Below are positions 63,166-64,000 of a DNA stretch of 64,000 bases, piece by piece; the stretch's first letter is position 1, and the number at the start of each line of letters is the position of its first letter. Origin of the DNA: Ga0077527 sp964433345 (lineage in GTDB: Bacteria > Pseudomonadota > Gammaproteobacteria > Burkholderiales > SG8-41); NCBI GenBank assembly GCA_964433345.1, contig CAYSQJ010000006.1:186001-250000 (forward strand). The letters run 5' to 3'. The translations under genes were made by a program, and so were the position numbers. The notes beneath the pieces were generated by a model. The model worked only from the letters and a program-made list of their open reading frames with translations. It ran no database searches and was not told where the DNA came from.

Positions 63166-64000
63166 TGCAGTGGGTGCTGCGTGATCTGCCCCTCTTCCTT
63201 CAAGAGCACAAGGCACTTGAACAACTTCATGAGGAAGCGGATTGGTTGGTCGCGTGTGCTTGGCGGCTTGGCGACACCGTGGAAGTGGACATGGATCTCG
63301 AAATTCATGGAAAGTCCTACGCGGTCACTCTAACCTACCCTGACTTATTTCCCGAGACACCTGCCTATATCCGGCCACGAGACACTTCCGAGCAATGGTC
63401 GATTCACCAGTACGGCGCGGGAGGATCGTTCTGCCTTGAATGGCGCGCGGATAATTGGGATCGTAGCGTTACCGGTGCCGCGTTGGCGAAAAGCCTGCAT
63501 CGACTGCTCTCTGCCGAAACGCATCCAGAAGAGCCAGTACGTGTCCCGTCCGCGCACCGTATTTCCGAAGGTCAGAAGCTGCGGAGCAGCGAACACCGCT
63601 TAGTTTGTACTCCCGGACTTCTGACGGCACTGGCGGTCATCCCGAATAATACCCACAGGAATCTGCGCACGACTTCGCTGTTACATATTCCTGCAACGGT
63701 GGCATTCATCTCGAAGATCGAGGGCTCGGGCGGTGAAATGGTGAAGATTGCCGATCTCCCATCGGGTGTTTCCACGTATTTCCCCCTCTTTGCCTGGCCC
63801 GAGGATGGCAAAGTTCTCAGAAGCAGCTTGTTTGACGAGACGTCACTGCCTTCTTCCGTCGATGAGCTGACTACACTGCTTGAGAAAAGCGGCTTCTCTG
63901 CGGACACCATACTGATTCGCGATGCCGAAACCTCCGGCATCAAGAGCCAGTTCCTTGTTCTTATCGGCGATGCTCCACGAGCGATGCGGGCCATCGAAAT
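63165..64000 (+). CDS. cap2: Cap2 (E2/E1-like CBASS ancillary protein), partial
   Basis: The ATG shares one base with the previous stop, and the frame stays open to the window edge (about 278 residues). The N-terminal E2-like domain has QYGAGGSFCLEWRADNWD with the probable catalytic Cys90. The linker and start of the E1-like domain follow; the Walker-type adenylation site lies beyond the window. Cap2 works like a ubiquitin E1/E2 to conjugate the CD-NTase and raise its activity. A cap3 protease gene is expected next. Confidence 0.9.
   Translation, partial: MQWVLRDLPLFLQEHKALEQLHEEADWLVACAWRLGDTVEVDMDLEIHGKSYAVTLTYPDLFPETPAYIRPRDTSEQWSIHQYGAGGSFCLEWRADNWDRSVTGAALAKSLHRLLSAETHPEEPVRVPSAHRISEGQKLRSSEHRLVCTPGLLTALAVIPNNTHRNLRTTSLLHIPATVAFISKIEGSGGEMVKIADLPSGVSTYFPLFAWPEDGKVLRSSLFDETSLPSSVDELTTLLEKSGFSADTILIRDAETSGIKSQFLVLIGDAPRAMRAIE

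Overview
The window looks like a betaproteobacterial chromosome (probably Burkholderiales or a relative). The vertically inherited part is the block merR-ihfA-pheT-pheS-rplT-rpmI-infC-thrS with tRNA-Pro(GGG), tRNA-Val(GAC) and relA. Its protein sequences and the accessory families around it (Bug-type solute receptors, Pbr lead resistance, PFGI-1-class conjugation genes) are typical of that class. No species can be named from sequence alone.

Layout. (1) 1-18221 is the right part of an integrative element ending at the 3' end of tRNA-Pro(GGG). It holds a 3' piece of an enoyl-ACP-reductase-like gene, a Met-rich exported protein, a CBS-BON protein, a cation/proton antiporter, a remnant of conjugation genes (traD 3' part and a TIGR03747-type membrane protein) cut by an IS21-family element, a hipBA toxin-antitoxin pair with a four-site operator array, a lead-type resistance operon (pbrR, pbrA, pbrBC) lying between two copies of the hipA 3' end, a cytochrome c, a CI/SetR-like repressor that has lost its protease residues, a divergent FlhD-FlhC-like activator pair, a small excisionase-like gene and a tyrosine integrase. 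(2) 18222-36630 is core chromosome: tRNAs, translation genes, relA, then an operon for a circularly permuted ATP-grasp protein, an alpha-E protein, the proteasome-like protease Anbu and a transglutaminase-DUF2126 protein behind a good sigma-54 promoter, then a VOC protein and a peroxiredoxin. (3) About 36641-57745 is an island bounded by similar att-like ends (a tRNA-Ser 3' fragment and a degenerate copy, each followed by paired ATGCCCCC repeats). It carries gene fragments, an SOS cassette (umuD, umuC, SRAP peptidase), and an AT-rich catabolic region in which TauD-type dioxygenases, orphan Bug receptors and GntR regulators recur as modules, joined by an SDR, a CoA-carboxyltransferase subunit, an FAH-family protein and an enolase-superfamily enzyme. 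It ends in a GC-richer two-gene thiamine-diphosphate decarboxylase (ComD/ComE-like). (4) 57655-64000 begins with a second, oppositely oriented repeat pair and is a defence segment: a leftward group XRE-ImmA/IrrE, PIN and nucleotidyltransferase, divergent from a type II CBASS operon (patatin effector, DncV-like CD-NTase, Cap2 E2/E1) that runs off the window.

How the parts work together. The left element appears to be controlled by a phage-like repressor opposed to an FlhDC-type activator, as SetR and SetCD control SXT/R391 elements, but in a betaproteobacterial element and with a repressor that should not self-cleave. The pbr operon pairs Pb/Zn/Cd efflux with a phosphatase-signal peptidase fusion thought to sequester lead in the periplasm. 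The Anbu operon is a known but functionally unresolved peptide-ligase/protease system; here it appears to be under nitrogen-type (sigma-54) control. The island of region 3 looks built for uptake and oxidation of unknown small organic acids or sulfonates. Coordinates and starts were read by eye. Family calls rest on motif recognition; no database search was run.
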